Shown: in pieces, positions 19,513 to 31,484 of the stretch | Numbering within the stretch: the stretch's first letter is position 1 | How the letters are laid out: each line of letters starts with the position of its first letter | NCBI RefSeq assembly: GCF_000835495.1 | Contig: NW_015622541.1 | Location: 1,178,001 to 1,242,000, forward strand | DNA: 64,000 nucleotides | Source of the DNA: Cladophialophora immunda | Taxonomy: Eukaryota > Ascomycota > Eurotiomycetes > Chaetothyriales > Herpotrichiellaceae | Direction of reading: 5' to 3' | Notes under the pieces: generated by a model | Database searches by the model: none | Seen by the model: only the letters and a program-made list of their open reading frames with translations | Told to the model about the DNA's origin: nothing | Made by a program: the position numbers and the translations under genes

Positions 19513-21542
19513 TTAGTGATGGAGTCCAGCTTGTAGCGCGTGAGGGTCCACGGTGCCAAACGGCGTCATCGGCATGTCCATGTGTTCCCGAGGCGTGTGG
19601 AACTCCGACATGTCGTTCATCATCAGCATGCCATTCTCATCCAACCCAGGACTGGGCATGGGCATGTTGAGATTTTGCTTCGAATACATCTCCCCCAACA
19701 TCAGTGTCTCGTCCATCATGCCGTGCGCGTTGAACATGTCTGCCGACGCGCTACGGTGCAAAGCCGACAAAGGTGGCGAGTGGTCGGCAATCACTGGGTC
19801 CGGATGGCCCATGTGTGGCATGGGAGACACCGAACTCGGCATCATCGTATGGTCAACCATGGGAGATGGCGACAAGAACGGCGCACTGAACTGCTGGGGT
19901 GTGCCGAAATCCGATGCCTGCATAGGGGGTTGAGCTGGGTTGGACGGGAAGAAGCCGGGGCTGGCGAATTCCGACGGTGATGTGGCGGTGGCAGACATGG
20001 GCATTTGACGGAAGTCCATGCCATATCCGGCTGACGTATCGATCTGCAAGCTGGGACCCAGAGGTGCCTGGACAGGATGTTGTGGCATGGGTTGGAAGAG
20101 GTTGTGCTGGTCGGGTGCCAGTTGAGGCGAGGGCTGTTGGATGTGGAATGTTGGCATGGGTCCGTGGAGCATGGAAAAGTCAATGGCAATGGGGACAGAT
20201 CGACTCCTTTGTCGCTTGTGGCCTGGGTGCATCCGTCCCGGATGAAGATGATGCTGCACGCCGAACTGTTCTTGGAACATGCCGACATGAGGAGGCTGAG
20301 GCCGGGCGAATTGGACATTGGGTTGCGACGCCGGGCGCACAATACCCATATTCGGGGACACGGGCGCAGACGCAGGCATGGCGTTGATATCGAACGGGTT
20401 CAGTCGGTTCTGGAACGCTTCCAGTGACACCAGCTTGGCAAGCTGACCGCTCAGTACCTTGGGATGCCCACCGAGATGGTGAACCAAGATCTGAGAAGCT
20501 TGCTGGTCCTCGGTGAAGTCACCACATTGGTAGAAACCTCCCGAGTTGGATGAATCCATGAAGAAGTTGGGTGGCCGGTTCAACTCAATGACCAGTCCCC
20601 CTGGCCGCGGCGGAGCGCCATTTACAGTGGGCGCCGTGTCACCGGGTTCCAACTGAATGCTCTTGATGAAGGCAAAGGGGAATTCGATCTTGTAGCCGGC
20701 CGAGTCATTGTTGATGTAGTATGTGATGCATGCCTTGTCAGGCGAGTAGAAAATAACCAGATCCATGGCGTTCTGGCCCACTCGACGCCAAGAACCGATG
20801 CTCAGAGACCGACAGGTAAAGTGTTGAATGACTGTGTCTTTTCGTTAGCTCCGTGACCATTTCTACTCGTTCGACCACTTTCTGAACATACCAACTTTGC
20901 CTTGCGCGTTCGGATCACCATTCATCAGCATAGCACCGCTCCCGTACTGTGCCATTGGCCCGCCAGGTCGCAGCAGCTGCCGAGGAAATGGCCTTCCAGA
21001 TTCCATGGCCTGCATGGCCAGCAGCTGTCTCAAGGACTCTGGGATGTTGTCCAAATCCTCGCCATTTTCCAGGCTCTTCTTCGCAAGCATCTTGATCTTG
21101 GCGCGTCGACGACTAAAGCGAACAGTCAGTATTAAACGCGTCTCAGTTGCAATGTATCATCGGCCTACCTGTTCTGAAACCAAATCTGGACGGAGCGTTC
21201 CGTCATGTTGATCTCTTGGGCGATACGTTCACGAGTGGCAGCCGTGGGAGTGGGATTCTTGTTGAATTCCATTTCCAAAGTCACCAACTGATCTTGTGTG
21301 GCCCGTTGTCTCTTTTGGTTTTTCTGCTGCTGCGTCAAGGTGCTCTTGCGAGGAGGACGGCGCGGAGCCGACGCGGAACCTTGGGTAGCTGAACTATTCG
21401 AGGTCGCCGGCGTCGTCTGCGTGTGTTGACTGGCATTGGGGGATGGAGTGGATTCGACCGAGATGTCGAGGTCAAGGTCTGTAGGGTCCGACAGCGAGTC
21501 CATCGCGTCCATTGGGTCGACCTTGATGTCAGGGTTACCCAT
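19513..21542 (-). CDS. Homeobox transcription factor (Phx1/HTF1-like)
   Basis: Exons 21542-21169, 21112-20892 and 20831-19513 give 637 residues in phase; introns are 56 and 60 nt. The homeodomain spans about residues 76-137 and ends in helix 3 (RSVQIWFQN...RRAKIK). As spliced, two extra residues (Ser-Arg) stand between WFQN and RRAKIK at the exon junction. A conserved fungal block follows ([44 protein letters not shown]), as in regulators of conidiation and stress in this class. The last 400 residues are Pro/Met/His-rich and disordered. The exact ortholog is from memory. It acts in the nucleus and lies isolated in long noncoding flanks, typical of a developmental regulator. Confidence 0.85.
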
Positions 21543-24500
21543 GGTGGATTATTCGCGTGTCTCTCTGGTTTGCCGTCTGAAAAAGGATTGAAATGCTCGT
21601 AGGCAGGAGGGTTGTATAGGGAGGTTGACGTTGCTTCGTTAGGGTGGGAAGGGATTTCCGATGGCTGATCCGAGCAGCGAGATGGAAAATGACTTCGTAG
21701 CCCAGCGAGTTCGACGTCTCCAATGGTCGTGCTGTTGCAAAGGGGTGGGGTTGGGTAAAGACTGTATTGGATTGGAGCGAATGGAAAAATAGAAGCAAAG
21801 AGCTTAATGAATGTGGTTCGAGGGCCTTGAAGGAGTGAAAGGCACAACTCGAAGGTTGAGGATTGAACAACAAGAGAAGGAAAGAACGTGATACAGAGGA
21901 TAGAAGAATGGTAGGAATGGGCAAAAGCGACGGTGAGGATGGAAGGGGAAAAAAAAGAGAGGTGGAAAGACGAGACGAGAGGAGCAGGACATTAAGGGAG
22001 GGCAGCGAGGCCCGCGAGCGCGGTGAGTTCCAGTTGGGCGCAGCGCCCCCCCGGAGGAAGCGGTAAAGAAAGCCCAGCGGCGGCTGCTGAGTGGCCAGTC
22101 GAGCCTTCTGGGCCTCTCGGACAGCCAGGAACCACGCCCCCTTCCCCCCAAGCCCTCTGCACCTGAGCACCAATGCAGGTACACGAAGGGCCCCAAACTC
22201 AAAAGCCGCACGGGCCCCTGGTTGTGTCAGTGGGTCGCGTCCTGGACGGGGCTAGTGCTGCTTCTAGCTGAAAAGGGCGTCATTAGCTCCACTGGTGCCT
22301 CGCTCTGTACCCAGAATCTGACATGGCGTCTCTCTAAGCGTTCTCTAAGCGTGCCAGGAGCAGCCGCGCTATTCTTTTCTCGGGATAGAGTGGGTGCTAA
22401 AGACCCAATGGTGAACCTTGTTTGTACCGACCGCCAGGCGTCGCACCCGCTCCCCTGGAGGAGCTCGCCAGCGCGTCAGACATGGCGCCCCAAAGACACC
22501 CCCCCCCCAGTGACGCCAGGGAAGCACCAGAGGATCAGTCAAAACACCCCATGTCACAACATGGATTCGCGCTGTCCGTCTCACCCACCAGGCCAGGCTA
22601 TTGAAATCCTCAGCCAGGGATCCTGATTGGCTCCCAGGTAGCATTGTTCCGAGTGCGCGCCCACCAAAACGGAGTTGCACACAAAGCAGCCAGCTCTCGA
22701 CCTTCAAACACAAGAAAGAACCCCTCTGATACAGGCATCCCGTATGAGCAAATATTCCTGGTGCTAAGGACACCGTTGGGGCAGAAGTCGTGCTTCAGGT
22801 ACAACCGCCATCAGTGTTGGCCATTTCAATTCGCTGTCTGCTGTAACGCTGTTGGGACGCGTCGCGAGACACCAGACTCCCGCTTAATTGCAGCCGCCAC
22901 CACAAAGAACGTACTCGTAGCTCACCTGAGATCTTCCCGAAGCTTTTCGTCAGTGCTGTGCACCCTCTATCATTCGAGGAGCTCTCACGCTGGCCGCGAC
23001 TGTATCCCGAGCGAAGATGGAGAACCTATCGAGGTCCCCCTTCGTATTCCATAGGCAATGCCGCAGCCACAGTCGGTGTCGATCGACCATTCAAACCAGG
23101 TCATGAGATGCTTCTCGAAACAATTCGTGCGGACGCCAACTAGTCTTGTGCCCCGTGCTGATCGTCTTTGATTCGTGTAGTCTGTGCACCGTTACGACGG
23201 CACCAATGATGCGGGCAAACGAACTCATGTTCTCCAAGCTTTTGGACAAAAGGCACGGCCTGGACAGTGATTGGCCACACCTGGTGAGGTATTCATCTCT
23301 GGTGAAAGCCCTGCTGGCGGTTATGATTCGCCACAGAACAATGGCAAATGCTTCTAGGCTCCTTCGGATCGTCGTGATGCAAACCGACCGTGGTCGAGCT
23401 CGTCAGGCAAGCAGTGGTGCTTCGTTCAGAGTCGTCGTGCCGGTGGTCTCACGCATTGCATTGGACAGCGACTTGAATCTAACCATCGAAACGGAGAGCC
23501 AGTAAGATACAAGAAAGACGGCAAAATTCCCGCGCCTATGATTGTCTCACAACGGTTATGCATTGTAACCCTGTGCGTAGTGCTTCTTGTCGTTCAGGGT
23601 TTGGTCGTGCTCGTAGTTGGCCACTCAGCTCGGGACAAGACATGAGATGTGGCACATGCCAGGAGCTTCACAGTCGATGGGCCGATCCTCCTGAATATCC
23701 AAGCCGGTCGAGTGCTCCAGCCATACCCGGGTCCTGCAGGCGGTGACATGGATTTTGTGACTAAACCGTACTCTACTTGGCTCCCAGTGCCCGTCTTCGC
23801 CACATTGATTTGTTTTTTTTTATTCTACGGAAAATGGGCGAACAAAGAAGCATCCTTAACAGCAGGACGGCCTATCGCCCGAACCCGAACCTGGGTGCCC
23901 CTGGATCGATTCATATACACCCTGCACACCCGTACATTTCTGTCTTGTGATAATGTTGCTTCAAAGACATCCGCTTCCGCATGGCATTTGAGACTCGAGC
24001 GCACGAGGAAAGAAGGTTCGAGCCCGACCAAGTGGGCACGGCACGTCGTACTCGTAGAGGCCTTCGATAAGAACAGATAGGGGAACGGAGGTTTGCGCAA
24101 TGGAGACCAACCCAGTTGAGGTAGGAGAGAACTGGAGCTGCGCCGGTGGTCTGATGAGGCTAGGCTGCGAGGAGCGTGGCAGGTGCTCCAGATACGAAGC
24201 GGCTATACCGTAGAGAGGTGTTAGCATGATGGTGAAGCTTTGCTTCTCTTGGATCGTTGATGTGGCACCCACGCTGTCGAGTTGCCCGCATGGAACAGTC
24301 CCAAGTCGATCAGGATCTAGCGCTGCATGAGAAATGGAGTGGCTTGTTTCTCCTTTACTCCGCATTCTTCTGGTGACACTGCGCAGGACTAATGCCAGGT
24401 ACCCAGTGGCTGTCATTGGAGGAGTAAAGTCGCCTGGTGGCCGAGCAAAGTGGACCGTCCAGCCAGACCAGCCAGGATCCAGGATGGAGGATGCTTCCCC

Positions 24501-25536
24501 CTTCCTGGTTGATGCACCGGCCAACGCCCAACGGCAACAACGGCGAGCGAGAAAAACTCTTCACCACGTGTCAGAAGCCGTTTGCTCTGCGTGGAAGAAC
24601 CTTGTTTAGTCACAAAAGACGCAGACCAGTTTGGCGACAGCTAAGCGTAATTTTCTGTCGAGGAGGAATAGTTGGTCGTTGTCTGGGGAGATTCGAAGCT
24701 GAGACTCATTAGGCATCTCACCACAGTCCATTCGTGTGTTGAATGATACATCACCCGATCACCCCCGATCAGTCGGGCGGCAATCGAGGCGATGGAGAAG
24801 CACCTCGACAAGGCGGCCCATGGCGTGAAACACCCAAAGAAAGAATTCCTTCTCCTGATGGTGTCACGATGGAGCGACTCCCTGCCAAGAGGCCTCGCTT
24901 CCCGAGTGGCGGTGGATTTGCATCAAACACACACTTGACCTGAACCTTTTTGTCGTCCTTATGCATCTTTGCCGACCCGTCTGTCTAGTGTCTTTGTGTA
25001 TCTGCTACGCAGTATGGTCTCAAATAAGTCCCTCGAAGCTATTGCATGACCGGCGATCACCTCAACAGGCGGCACCCCAAGAGCAGAAGCGCTGAATGAG
25101 AGTCGACTCCTCCCGCAGGCATGGGGCGCAGGTGCTGTCCCCCTATACCATGTCTCACCTAAAGCCCCATCTTATACCCAAAGCAGGCATCCCACTTGAC
25201 CATACCGAGTATACATCATGCATGGAATCGATAGCACGGATCCCCCTTTCTGTCAGAAGAAGCAGAAGCAGGTGAAGAAAAGGATGCAAAGGAAAAGCGG
25301 CCCACATGGCCACAGACACACGACAGGAATACGGCAAAATAATTGACAAGGTGGAAGAGTATATTCATCGCCAATTGCTCCCTATATGCATGTCTCTAAG
25401 TCGATCCATGTTCCAAACCCTGTCCCATGTTCCGTCATAATTCAGCGCTCAATGCTCCGTACATTTCATACTCATTTCTCATCCAAAAAGAAAACAATGC
25501 GTCTCAGGGGGTATTTTTTGGTCATCGCCCATGACT
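21543..25536. other. Long gene-poor region upstream of the homeobox gene
   Basis: Nearly 4 kb carry no supported gene. The part next to 21543 is purine-rich on plus, so the homeobox transcript would have a long pyrimidine-rich leader. A C run lies near 22500 and a T run near 23813-23822. The open frames here have unlikely composition, and most start at non-ATG codons. Confidence 0.5.
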
Positions 25537-28500
25537 CTATCGTAGTAACTCCTGGCTCCTGCGCACCGCGCCAAAGCCCTTGCTGAACAGTTCGCCAATA
25601 TCGATCGACTTGCGCTGCTGCGACAGCTGTACTTCACTCATTTCGTGACTGCTCCCTTGTCGGTGATTCTGTGGTCTCTTCGTACTGGGCTCTGCCTTGG
25701 TGCTGAGTCCCGAGTCGTTCCTCTTCACCTTGGGCTTTCGCCTGTCCGACATGTCCCGAGGCTTGTTCAATAGTTCTTGGACTTGTGCCTCACGTTCCGC
25801 TTGTTCGGCTGCTTCTCGGGTCAGCTCCAGACTCGACTTCTTCGTCCCTCTGTCCCAGCCCTGTTGCAGGAGATCCGCTGCAGCCTCTTCGAAGCGCTTG
25901 CGAACCTCTCGATCCTGTTCAAATCCCTGAAAGACGTCCACATCGCTGGGGCAGGCAGCCGCACTGATTGCTTTGATTGTCACTTCCAGCAGACAAACAG
26001 CCGAGATGGTCCAGAGAAGGGTGATCCACCAGAGAAGATTGCGTCCGAACCCATCCAACAGGGCGTGGTTGACACTGTACACAGGGTTGAAAGGGTATAT
26101 ACTTGACAGAATAAGGTTCCACAGCCACCACCCGCCCACGGACAGAAAGATCGCTATTGCTGCCATCACCGACTTGTTGTGCAGCTCGATAAACTGTAAT
26201 TTCAAAGAGATGATGACGATACAGGCAGTGAAGACCAGCGACCCAAAGGCGTACAGCTCTTGGTCCCGGGTGAACCAGGCCATGCCGTAGATGCCGTAGA
26301 TCATAAAGTAAACAAGAACTGCTTCACATACTGCAAGTGTGGACCACCTCAGGTAGACCCAGAAGTTGAATCCGCAATCTCGTTGACCAAAGTTGTAGAG
26401 TTCCGGCACTGCCAGTAACGTGGATGCAGCCAGGTCCTTCTCGAAGACGCCCATGAAGATCACCGGGAGAGACGTGAACAGGGTATTGAACATGGACAAA
26501 CTCCACGGCTCGTACAAGCTGGTGCCGGTGTAACCGTTCCATCGCTGGTACAGGGCTTGAGCGTTGTAGAACATCATTTCTTTCCACAAAGTACCGAGAA
26601 GGTACTTGCAGATCCGAACATAGTTCCATCGTCCATGCACGAGCAGCAATTTCAACAAGAAACGGAATTGGGCAATCGAATAGTCAGAAGTTCGCGCAGC
26701 TTGGAGACCTTCCTTGCCAGCAATTCCAATTCCCAGATGCGCCTCTTGGATCATGGCAATGTCGTTGGCCCCATCCCCAATAGCCAAGGTCACAGAGCCC
26801 TTGACTTTGGTCCTAATGGTCCTGACGAGAGAAGCCTTCTGACTGGGGGAAGCTCGGCAGCATATCACAGAGTCGGCACGGATCGCAACATCTGTAAACA
26901 GCGCCCTGGTCGCGCGGTCTGCGTCGATGATAGTCAGAGTTTGTCCATCTATGACCAAAACTGAATGCGCCGTTTTCTCGTCGTCAATCTGGACAAATGC
27001 TTGTGCCATTCGGTCGTGCAAGTCTCCAAGCTCATGGTCAAGGACAATGACAGTAGAATAGTCCTTGATCAATCGACACGAGTGACCAATGTTAATGGCA
27101 GTCTCTCGTTTGTCACCGGTAAGCATCCACATCTTGATGCCGGCCCTGCGGAGCCGGTCAATGGCATCAGGAACACCTTTCTGCAATTTATCCTCGATGG
27201 CGGTGGCCCCCAGCAACTCCAGTTTTGTCTCGAGTAGTTCTGCCGCATGTTCAATCTTCTCCTGTCGGTCCACGATGCTCGTCGTCGCAGACAGATAGAC
27301 CTGCTTCCATGTCTTGTACTCATCTTCGGTCAAGAACCGATATGCATACAGGAGCGTTCGAAGGCCTTCCGTCGCAAAGTCATCAATATGCTGGAAACAG
27401 CGAGCGAACACGGCATTATCGTCTAGAACAAGACTCTCCTCAACTAAATCTTCCGAATCATCGACTTGCATCGAAGCACGAGGCGTGGTCTGAGGCGAGT
27501 ATTGTGCTCTCCCGGCGTAGCTTTCGGACTTGCGAGATAAAAGCTGCATGGAGGGTCGAGGTGAGTAGAACTGTGAGCTCTTACGTCGTTGCGAAGTTCC
27601 CACATCCTTCTCACGCTCTTTCAACCAGTGGTCAATGCTGTCACGGGCAGTCCGAGAACGGTCGAAGGAGAAGCCGCTGGGTCGTGGGGAAGCGGCATAT
27701 CCAGAGCTTGACCTCCGACTCAATTGAGTGCTGCGTCTTCTCAGAGCTTCTTGGGCTTCAACGCTTTTCCGCTGACTGGCTCGCCTTTCCACGGCTTGCA
27801 CATTCGAAGCTGCCAGATCTGCCAAGCGCAGGAGATTCCGGATGGTGCCATCCGCGCCCTTACTGATGAGGCAAATGCGTTGGTCGGGAAAACGCACAAC
27901 CACCGACATTCGTTTCCTGGCGCTGGAGAATTCAATAACATCAAGCACTTCGTAGGTCTCGTAGATGGGAGACTCCTCGTCTCCATCAGCATAAGTCTTG
28001 ATCGTCACCGTATTAGAATGCCGATCAGTCACAATGTAATCCAAGTCTTGCGCGGCTGTCACCAATGCCAATTCATCCGGTGAAGCAGCCTGATACTCAA
28101 GATTGCCTTCATCGTCTTTCTCCGGAATGCAGGTATGACATAGAGCCAGCGAAAGAAGAAAGAATCGAGCTTTTCGTGCGAAGGCGGTAAACGGCCGCCG
28201 GTAGATGTAGTCGAGCAGATCTTGTGTCTTGCCAGTTTCCAGAGTCATACTGAGACCGTTTGAGGCTTTCCACGGGCTGTCTTCTGGGGCGGATGCATGC
28301 GTAGTCTGGTTGTCAGTTCCGGCACTGGTGGATGCTGTGGATTTACGGAGAGCCCTAGATAAAGACATCCTCTGTTTCTTCTCTGCGCGAGGTTCCTTTC
28401 CTTTGCCGCCTCGCTTTTTGTGCCAGAGCTTCTCACGCCCAGCTCCATCTGCAGCTTCATCTTGCAGATCAAGATCATGCAGCCACGCTGTGCCAGCGAC

Positions 28501-30330
28501 GCTCATTTTCCGAAACTTCATCGAGTTGTTCGTCAGCGTCCCGGTCTTGTCGGAAAATATATAGCTGACCTGCCCCAGCTCTTCGTTGATTGTCGAGGTG
28601 TGCGGTTCCATTGGGATGTCTGATTCGGGATCGTACATATCCACATCGTTCATCAAGAACATCTGGGCCAATTTGACGATTTCCAGTGACACGTACAAGC
28701 TCAAGGGCAACATCGTGTTCAACATGATGATGAAGGAGGTCAGGACATGGCCAAAAGGCACTTTCGCGTCCTGGAGGTACCACGACTTTTCCTCAGTCGT
28801 CCGACGCCAAATCTGATAGGCCACAGTCAGAATTATAGCCATGAAGATGACGAGCGAGGCCACGAAAATGACGACTCTATTGACCTTGGCCTGCAATGTA
28901 GGGGCCTTGACGCGAGGAGTCTTGTTCGCATTCATGCGTATTTTGCACTCCTCGCCAGAATAGATGACCAGGCCGACCGCAGATGGAGTATTACGCAGGA
29001 CGCTACCACGATACACGATCTCCGAATTGGTCAGTGGTAGTGTTGAACCATTGATCGTTACCCTGCCATCGAATTTGTAGAGATCAAGGTTAGGGTCCTC
29101 CACCACGAATTCGGCAGGGAGTCTGGCGATGGTGTCTGGATCTTGACAAGCTGCACTCACATCGGCGGCGGGCCTTTTGGATTTGAGATTCGTCTCTCCA
29201 TCGAGGCTTTTCGTTTCGATGTAAGCTGTGTCCGTGGGCTCGTCGGTATGAAGTAGTATCAAGTCGGCAGGAATTCCAGCATCTCTCTTTAACAGTACGA
29301 TATCGCCAACCCGGACTTCGCTCCATGTCTTCTCCTGCCATTCAGTATGAGAGGAGCTAGATGGAGCAATCCTGAGAACCTGCGTCGTTCTTTCGTTCTC
29401 CTCTTTGTCCAGGCGATGTCTCCTAATATCGTCATACCCTTCTTTAGCCATTGACAGAGCAACAAAGATGAGTAGTGGAATTATGGTGGTGTACGTCCCC
29501 GTGGTACTCAGACCGGGTATCATTTGGAGTATAGAAACGCACAGGAAGTAGAAGTTGGCGAGTTTCCCGAATTGGGCGACGAGCTGTTTCGGGACAAAGT
29601 TCCAGGGTGTGTAGCGACAAGAGCGGATGACGTTGCTGATGTAGGGCTTGCCAGTCCTCTCGTCGAGGGCGTGGTCGGCCTCAACCACATTCACCCTGAT
29701 ATGTCTTCCGTCGAGACTGGGCGGAATAGTGTTGGCCCGAATAATTTTGTCCCGCAATTGGCGATACCTTTCTGTGAGCCGCTTGAGCAGAGTCGTTCGA
29801 GAATGGTGTTTAGACATCCATCGTCGGTACAATGGAAGCTCGAGATCCGAATCCGACAGTCGAACGGGTTTGGTCGATCGCGCATCGGGTTCTTCTTCTG
29901 CCTCCTCAACAGTGATGGTGGTCGGGCGGGAGTCAATCTTTGGCGAGTTGGCCGCAGCCTTCGAAGGATCCATCTCAAATGTACTTCCATTGTCCGAAGC
30001 CTGCTTCTGAATATTCTGTGTGAAAAGCGAACGTCTGAGGGAGTACCCCCGGTTGCGGCCCACCGAGGGGCTCTTGAGTATGCCAGCGGGAGGACGAGCA
30101 GATGTCTTGATCTCCCTCGGTCGTATATCCTCCTCTGTATCTCGGGGCAGTTCTATCGAGAAGCGAACTTTGGATGTATCGTTGGCGGGGACATCCTCCA
30201 CAGGCAAACCTGCCCTGTCTTGCTTCGATTCTCCATTCGCGGCGACTTGACATCTGTCCTCGCCTGATGAGTCCCGCTCACAGTTTTCGTGATTTTGACC
30301 ACCGGGGTCTGTTGACGCGTCTGCCGCCAT
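25537..30330 (-). CDS. DNF3: P4-type phospholipid-translocating ATPase (DNF3-like flippase)
   Basis: A single exon of 1597 residues. It flips phospholipids to the cytosolic leaflet of Golgi, endosome or plasma membrane using ATP. Visible: a long disordered N-terminus (~200 residues); the P4 start (NVIRSCRYTPWNFVPKQL); the actuator DGET loop at 377-380; the phosphorylation motif with Asp594 (DKTGTLT); an insert of about 120 residues rich in Ser/Arg within the N domain; TGDKRETAINIG; the hinge GDGANDIAM; then six C-terminal membrane segments. The length and long tails match yeast Dnf3 (about 1650) better than Dnf1/2, Drs2 or Neo1. A beta subunit of the Cdc50 family would be needed and is not in this window. 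Confidence 0.88.
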   Translation of the reverse strand: MAADASTDPGGQNHENCERDSSGEDRCQVAANGESKQDRAGLPVEDVPANDTSKVRFSIELPRDTEEDIRPREIKTSARPPAGILKSPSVGRNRGYSLRRSLFTQNIQKQASDNGSTFEMDPSKAAANSPKIDSRPTTITVEEAEEEPDARSTKPVRLSDSDLELPLYRRWMSKHHSRTTLLKRLTERYRQLRDKIIRANTIPPSLDGRHIRVNVVEADHALDERTGKPYISNVIRSCRYTPWNFVPKQLVAQFGKLANFYFLCVSILQMIPGLSTTGTYTTIIPLLIFVALSMAKEGYDDIRRHRLDKEENERTTQVLRIAPSSSSHTEWQEKTWSEVRVGDIVLLKRDAGIPADLILLHTDEPTDTAYIETKSLDGETNLKSKRPAADVSAACQDPDTIARLPAEFVVEDPNLDLYKFDGRVTINGSTLPLTNSEIVYRGSVLRNTPSAVGLVIYSGEECKIRMNANKTPRVKAPTLQAKVNRVVIFVASLVIFMAIILTVAYQIWRRTTEEKSWYLQDAKVPFGHVLTSFIIMLNTMLPLSLYVSLEIVKLAQMFLMNDVDMYDPESDIPMEPHTSTINEELGQVSYIFSDKTGTLTNNSMKFRKMSVAGTAWLHDLDLQDEAADGAGREKLWHKKRGGKGKEPRAEKKQRMSLSRALRKSTASTSAGTDNQTTHASAPEDSPWKASNGLSMTLETGKTQDLLDYIYRRPFTAFARKARFFLLSLALCHTCIPEKDDEGNLEYQAASPDELALVTAAQDLDYIVTDRHSNTVTIKTYADGDEESPIYETYEVLDVIEFSSARKRMSVVVRFPDQRICLISKGADGTIRNLLRLADLAASNVQAVERRASQRKSVEAQEALRRRSTQLSRRSSSGYAASPRPSGFSFDRSRTARDSIDHWLKEREKDVGTSQRRKSSQFYSPRPSMQLLSRKSESYAGRAQYSPQTTPRASMQVDDSEDLVEESLVLDDNAVFARCFQHIDDFATEGLRTLLYAYRFLTEDEYKTWKQVYLSATTSIVDRQEKIEHAAELLETKLELLGATAIEDKLQKGVPDAIDRLRRAGIKMWMLTGDKRETAINIGHSCRLIKDYSTVIVLDHELGDLHDRMAQAFVQIDDEKTAHSVLVIDGQTLTIIDADRATRALFTDVAIRADSVICCRASPSQKASLVRTIRTKVKGSVTLAIGDGANDIAMIQEAHLGIGIAGKEGLQAARTSDYSIAQFRFLLKLLLVHGRWNYVRICKYLLGTLWKEMMFYNAQALYQRWNGYTGTSLYEPWSLSMFNTLFTSLPVIFMGVFEKDLAASTLLAVPELYNFGQRDCGFNFWVYLRWSTLAVCEAVLVYFMIYGIYGMAWFTRDQELYAFGSLVFTACIVIISLKLQFIELHNKSVMAAIAIFLSVGGWWLWNLILSSIYPFNPVYSVNHALLDGFGRNLLWWITLLWTISAVCLLEVTIKAISAAACPSDVDVFQGFEQDREVRKRFEEAAADLLQQGWDRGTKKSSLELTREAAEQAEREAQVQELLNKPRDMSDRRKPKVKRNDSGLSTKAEPSTKRPQNHRQGSSHEMSEVQLSQQRKSIDIGELFSKGFGAVRRSQELLR

Positions 30331-31484
30331 ATCGAACGTCTCGAAGGGCTTGTAGGAGCGGGCGCAAAGGGCTGGTTTGGCTTGAATGGTTCATCGGCGC
30401 AGTTCTCTCCGAGAGTCGAGTCTCCTTGTTGGGGCAAAAAATGGGAGACGAAAAAGTTCCTTTGTGAAGGGTTGGGCTGAGCGAAGGTCAACTTCACGTA
30501 ACAGCAAAAAAGACATTGCTCAGAAGGGTGTCGCGACACGCAGAGAGGACGTGTCTCAGATTGCGCGGCTGTTCTGAGTGACAGTCAGGAGAGTCCGTGG
30601 AGAGGCGGTGGCAGTGCATTGAAATGTTGCGCAAACTGCAGATTCAACGGATCTCCGACCCAGTGAGTTTACCAGGACCAGGGCAACCCACCAGCCAGGA
30701 TTCCAGGAACCTGCAACAGCGTGGCAGCGGGCGCAACCCTACGTCAAAATTGTGGGCAGACGGTGGGGTTGCGCGGGCAGCACTGGGCGACACTGGGCAG
30801 TTCGGGGCGAGCCCGTGGGCGTGATGTCACGCCCAGCCCGCCTATGGTGCCTATCACCCAGTCCACCACTCATCTTGCCTGCTTCCACCCTTCCAACGAC
30901 TTTTCCCCCGACGCTTCTGCAAGCGATTACCCCAATGAGTCTGGTTTGTCCTTCTGGATCAGTTCCTATTCTGACGATCATCTGCTGTCACTGACGGAGT
31001 TCGTGAGATCTTCTACAGGTTTCCAATCCAAACGTCTACAAAGCTCTGGTCACGAGAGCACCCACGAAACTCGAGAAGTCCTCCGTGCGGCGCCTCTTGC
31101 AACAGGATCATTGAAGACATCTCCTACTCCAGGATGACTCTAATCCCATCGTTGATCCCGTGTCCAGCCACGGGCGAGACCGCCCATCTCGTACAATGTT
31201 CTTGGACGACGCGCATTGATTCAAAGCGCAAGCGAGGGCCTGTAGGACAAGGCTCGCGATGATAGACAAGATGGACCAGTTGCTGACCCAACAGTAACTT
31301 AAGGCCGGTCTGTTTGAGGCCTGAGCGTAGGGGATAAGCCCATGACAACCCTCGAGCGTCCGCATGCCGAGCGGTTGGTATGTGACCTGGCGAGGTGCCC
31401 CGACTAGAAGATGTGGCAAGGGCGCGGTTTGCGCAATCTTCATATGCCATCTCGATCAAAAAGTTCAAGCCTCATGCCTCCACG
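30331..31484. other. Divergent promoter region, flippase and fructosamine kinase-like gene
   Basis: Over 1 kb between divergent starts with no supported gene. Short CACTGGGC direct repeats occur near 30780-30800. Confidence 0.45.

Noticed and set aside
21535..22173. 212-codon minus-strand frame upstream of the homeobox gene
   Set aside because: It is Leu/Ser/Pro-rich translation of a pyrimidine-rich leader and overlaps the homeobox start codon in another frame.
24010..24030. GGTTCGAGCCC, a tRNA B-box-like string
   Set aside because: The flanks do not form a T stem, and no acceptor or anticodon arm can be built around it.
23961..24524. 187-codon minus-strand frame in the gene-poor region
   Set aside because: It starts without ATG, has random-looking composition and no splice partners.
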